NCBI RefSeq assembly: GCF_050948215.1
Contig: NC_135155.1
Span: forward strand, 11,178,001 to 11,242,000
From: Halictus rubicundus
Taxonomy: Eukaryota > Arthropoda > Insecta > Hymenoptera > Halictidae
Length of the DNA stretch: 64,000 nucleotides
Direction: 5' to 3'
In this document: piece by piece, positions 60,501 to 64,000 of the stretch
Layout of the letters: each line of letters opens with the position of its first letter
Numbering within the stretch: position 1 is the stretch's first letter
The notes under the pieces: model-generated
Told to the model about the DNA's origin: nothing
Seen by the model: only the letters and a program-made list of their open reading frames with translations
The model's database searches: none
Position numbers and translations under genes: made by a program

Positions 60501-63119
60501 CCACGTGTCGAGGTAGAAGACGGTATGGATAGAGGGCAATGTGAGCGCGCCTCGAGCTTCGAGCTTCGAGAAACGAGCCACGAGCCGCGCGCCATCGCAT
60601 TACTGCCCGCAAACGACCAGCCAAGTATTTCACGAGCGTTCGAGACGCTCAAACGTCTCGCGTCAAAGAGAAAGCTCCGCTTGCTTGTTCGCGTTCGGTC
60701 GTGTCTTCTCTCGCGCGATCATCCTTTCCCGAGGCTGTTTCGCCTCCTTCTCCTACTTCCTCTTCGTCTTTCGTTCCCGTTCGCGTTCCTTCGCCTCGAA
60801 AACCGAATGTTGTGGACATCGACGTTCGAAGGCGCAATTACACGAACCTCGAGCGTTCATCGAAGGATCGCCGGCCACTCGATCGGCCGATGGCCAACTA
60901 TCGTGGCTGGCGACGCGATTAATCACAAAAGTATCGAGACAATTAACCTCTTAAGCACTGTACGCCACTATAGTAGCTTCCGTGGAAAGCATTCAGTTTG
61001 AACGGTAACGCCACTATAACGGCTTTTGTGCCGTCCGCGGCCAGGCGCGCCGTCCCTGGGAGATAGAGTTGCGGACGAGCACGCCGTGCTTAACACGTTA
61101 AGTGCCAAATATCATTCCCAGAGATTCTTACAAAAATCAGAGTAGTTTAATCAATGAAAGCGAAACTAGACATTTTCAATGTATTATAGGGGATGCTGCT
61201 TTAACCCTTTTGAATTCTAAAGATCTTAATAAAATTCGGTTTATCTGGATATGTCACAATAAGAATGAACGTCTAAACCTAGTCAAAAATCACTGTCAGT
61301 CATATGCGTGACTGGCATGACAGTTAACGTGTTAAGAGGTTAAAGTAAACCTTGTATTTAACTCCTTCCCCTATAATATCGAGTCGGACTCGTGATCAAG
61401 ATTTCACAGAAAATCTATCAAGTATTCGACTCGTCCGTCGATGCCAGCGTTAACGCGTGCGTACGCTTAGCACCATCCAGGCAAAGCTCGAGACTCGCGC
61501 AGAAAAATTCAATTATCGGGACATTCGATTGGTAATGCGATCAGTCTTGTTGCGCGCCACTCCCGTGACGTCAGTTTCTCGACGAATGCTTATCGCTCGC
61601 TTGCACCGTGCCGACCAACTTTGTTCATCGATGATTCATCGCTCTGAAATGATGATCTCGCCTCGTATGTTTCACGCGCCCGCGTCAGAAAATGATCGTT
61701 CGAAGGTGCGCGCGTATCGCGTTACGCAAATCCCGCAAATGATGCGAACCACGCTAATCACGCGAATTACGCGAGCACGAATACGAATACGGTCTACGTT
61801 GTTCGTCGAGTGGACGTTTTTCGAGGGAAAACTCCAGTAAAAATTCTAATTTTAATAAAATTTTAATTTTTTTCAAGGGAATAACCAGTAAAAGATATCG
61901 ATATATAATTTGGACTCTTCCGTAAGCTTTTACAAAAGAATATAAAATATTCGACCGCTTAATCGGATCGTTGCACGGCCATTCCAAGGTTGACGGGACT
62001 ATAAGGGGTAGCGTACCGGACGAAGATGAACCTCAACCTGAACCAAGGGGACAGCGAAGATCGTGCCACCGACGCGTATGTCAACAAATTTAGGTCGGAC
62101 ACTTGTAATTGGTGCACCGTGCGTTATTACGCGTTCACGGGCGTTTTCCCGCTTGCTTGCAATTCGACGGACGACGACGGTTTTCGAAGGTGGTATACGT
62201 GGTTCTCACGACCAGAGAGGAGCCGGAAGACCTTCAAGTTTCGAGCGTCGCGAGCGGCGCGTGACCGAGAAGCCGAGAGAACGATTCGCTCTAGAGTCTA
62301 GAGGACGCTCCTTTCGCGGCTGCGGTATCCGTGGCATTGGCGGTGCCGGAGCAAACAGAACAAGCGGGCGAGGGTGGACGCGGATGCGGACACGGAATAC
62401 GGACACGGGCGCGAACGCGCACGCGGATGCGGATGCGGATGAGGTGCGCGCGGTACCGTTTGCAAGGCGGTCGGTGTGCCGCGAGCCACGACGCTTGTTT
62501 TCTTGTTTGCGTGCTCGCGGGGTGGGACGCGCAGTGCCGCGTGTTACATGCGAATCTAACCGAGAAACATTATTTTCATTTCTACATATTTATCATTATT
62601 TTTTAGCTGTTTTCGTCCGTAAGCAAGCAATCGGATGCGAGGAGGTCGGTTACTATTCGATGATTGCTCTTTCAAATCTCACAATATTTTTTAACCATTG
62701 CCTTCTGTCATCTCTTCTTTTTGCATCTGTTTCGATCGAATTGAATCAAATTTTATTGGCAATAAATTCGCTGGACCGTTGATTCGCTTGTTCGTAAATT
62801 GACGATAAATTGATCGATGTTACTTCAGAAATGAACGAGTCCGAGAAACTCGAGTAAAAGTGAACGCGGTGCACAAATATTTGTTTTGTATTATTGCACG
62901 CAAAGAATCGCACTTGAAACGAACGCGCGGCGGCTCGTGTTCGCTGCGAGAGACGCTTCGCGGCGGGCGAGGCGGGTGCGAGGGGCGGAGAGGAGCGAGA
63001 GAGCGCGCAGGCGGACGGCCGCGATCAGGTGACAAGTTAGAGTCGCGCTGTTTCGGTCCCTCCCCTTTCCTCGGTCTCTCCTATTCCTCGGTGAGACTCC
63101 CCTCGAGTTCGAAGCGATC

Positions 63120-63218
63120 TCGCCGCGCTGCTCCACGCCGCGCCGCTCCGCGCCGCTGCACGCCGTTGCACGCCGCTCCACGCCGCTCCACGCCGCTCCA
63201 TACCGCTCCATACCGCTC
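63120..63218. repeat. CCGCTCCACG 10-bp-type array
   Basis: About nine imperfect copies of CCGCTCCACG / CCGCTCCATA. Confidence 0.85.
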
Positions 63219-63363
63219 TCCGCGCATCGGCGATCAGCACACGGTGAGAACAGGCCGGAGAAAGAGAGACCATCGGGAGTGAGTCGCCGGTTCGCGCTCG
63301 TGCGACGCGTTTCGAACCGGGAACCGAAAATCGAAAACCGAAAACCGTGGAGAGCGGCGGCTG

Positions 63364-63421
<58 letters not shown>
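63364..63421. repeat. CT dinucleotide run
   Basis: About 28 CT units, giving artificial LSLSLS/RERERE frames. Confidence 0.95.
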
Positions 63422-63425
<4 letters not shown>

Positions 63426-64000
63426 TGCGATCGTCGCGGTGACCAGGTTCCTCTGTGCGCGGATACCTCGTCGACGTCGATCGACCAACCACCATCGACG
63501 GCAACGAGGCCGACGACGATCGTTCAAGTTGAAACGGAATCAAAGTGTGGACACAGCCGCGTCGTTCTCGCGATCCTCTCTGCAACGCGGCCTAGGCTCG
63601 CGCTTCTCTCGAGGCCCGCTAAAATTGGACACGCCGCACCGAACACGCGATATTCTCAGCTGACCGAATCGAAATACGCGTCGAACGATGCGCAGTCGTG
63701 TGAAAACCTCCCGTCGACTATAACGAGCAGCAAGGTACATTTTTCGTTACGAGTGCGCGATCGATTCGCGATCGAGCTGAACGAAAGCGGCTCGTCCGGG
63801 TCCGTCTCGGTTCGCCTTCGTCGGAATCGGTTTCGCTCGAATCCGTGACAGCTATTTCCAACCTCGAACGTTCCTTTACGTAACGATGCACCCGCTGCCA
63901 CGAAATCGACGCTGCGACCGACATCCGCTGTTCGAGCTTTTTTTCGAAACCCTGCCGGCGATCCTCTTCCACCGAAATGTTCTTCGCGCGAACGCATCGA

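Larger units (their letters stand above)
56833..64000. other. Stretch after exon C to the window end
   Basis: No coding exon supported. The CpG-rich zone from 62000 with CT and CCGCTCCACG repeats may be another promoter or 5' UTR of the long gene. A right CACTA end (CGTAAACCTAGTG) lies at about 60024-60036. Confidence 0.4.

Noticed and set aside
62026..62094. ATG-opened stretch MNLNLNQGDSEDRATDAYVN
   Set aside because: Looks coding at first but the only nearby donor (TTTAG/GTCGGA) is weak and in a different phase from exons A-C.
63037..63848. Long frames near the right edge
   Set aside because: Driven by CT repeats and the CCGCTCCACG array. A donor-like CAAG/GTACAT at 63734 follows a frame without an ATG, so at most a UTR exon.

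Overview
This is eukaryotic nuclear DNA. Short spliced exons with GT-AG (and one GC-AG) introns, CpG-rich gene-poor stretches, many microsatellites and dozens of short inverted-repeat transposon remnants fit an insect, most likely a hymenopteran (bee or ant). The species cannot be named from the sequence. No bacterial-type operon, CRISPR array, rRNA or tRNA was seen. All exon structures below come from reading splice sites and checking that phases join.

Layout. (1) 3035-10843, minus strand: the 5' part of an otoferlin-like ferlin gene, seven exons covering C2A, a linker and the start of C2B; it runs off the left edge. (2) 15837-18523, minus: a complete eight-exon fatty acyl-CoA reductase, 519 residues, with one GC-AG intron. 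(3) 22880-24035, plus: a four-exon BLOC1S4 (cappuccino) homologue. (4) 24356-26382, minus: an unrecognised six-exon secreted protein with two thrombospondin type-1 repeats. (5) 26838-28032, minus: five-exon TAF11. The central block 22.9-28.0 kb is compact, with convergent and tandem gene ends a few hundred bases apart. (6) From about 30 kb to the right edge: a gene-poor, CpG- and repeat-rich region that I read as the 5' end of one long plus-strand gene. Three exons (33288-33421, 43859-44261, 56661-56832) each carry an open frame that ends in a phase-1 donor completed by G. They look like alternative first coding exons that splice to a common exon beyond 64 kb. The first of them may use an ATG split by an intron (30205-30206 joined to 33288). 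The gene is not identified.

Mobile DNA. At least five families of short non-autonomous elements are recognisable from inverted termini and target duplications: CAGGGTG elements with TA duplications; CAGTGACTCCCA and CGCAGGCTCAC foldbacks with TA; two TTAA-flanked piggyBac-like families (CCCTTA.. and CACTA..); a hAT-like element with an 8-bp duplication; and an ACTGCGGAT family. A diverged duplicated repeat at 38.4 and 50.8 kb provides a filled/empty site pair that documents insertion of one TTAA element.

Functionally the genes are unrelated: membrane fusion (otoferlin), lipid alcohol synthesis (FAR), lysosome-related organelle biogenesis (BLOC1S4), an extracellular TSR protein, and basal transcription (TAF11). 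No system linking them is visible.
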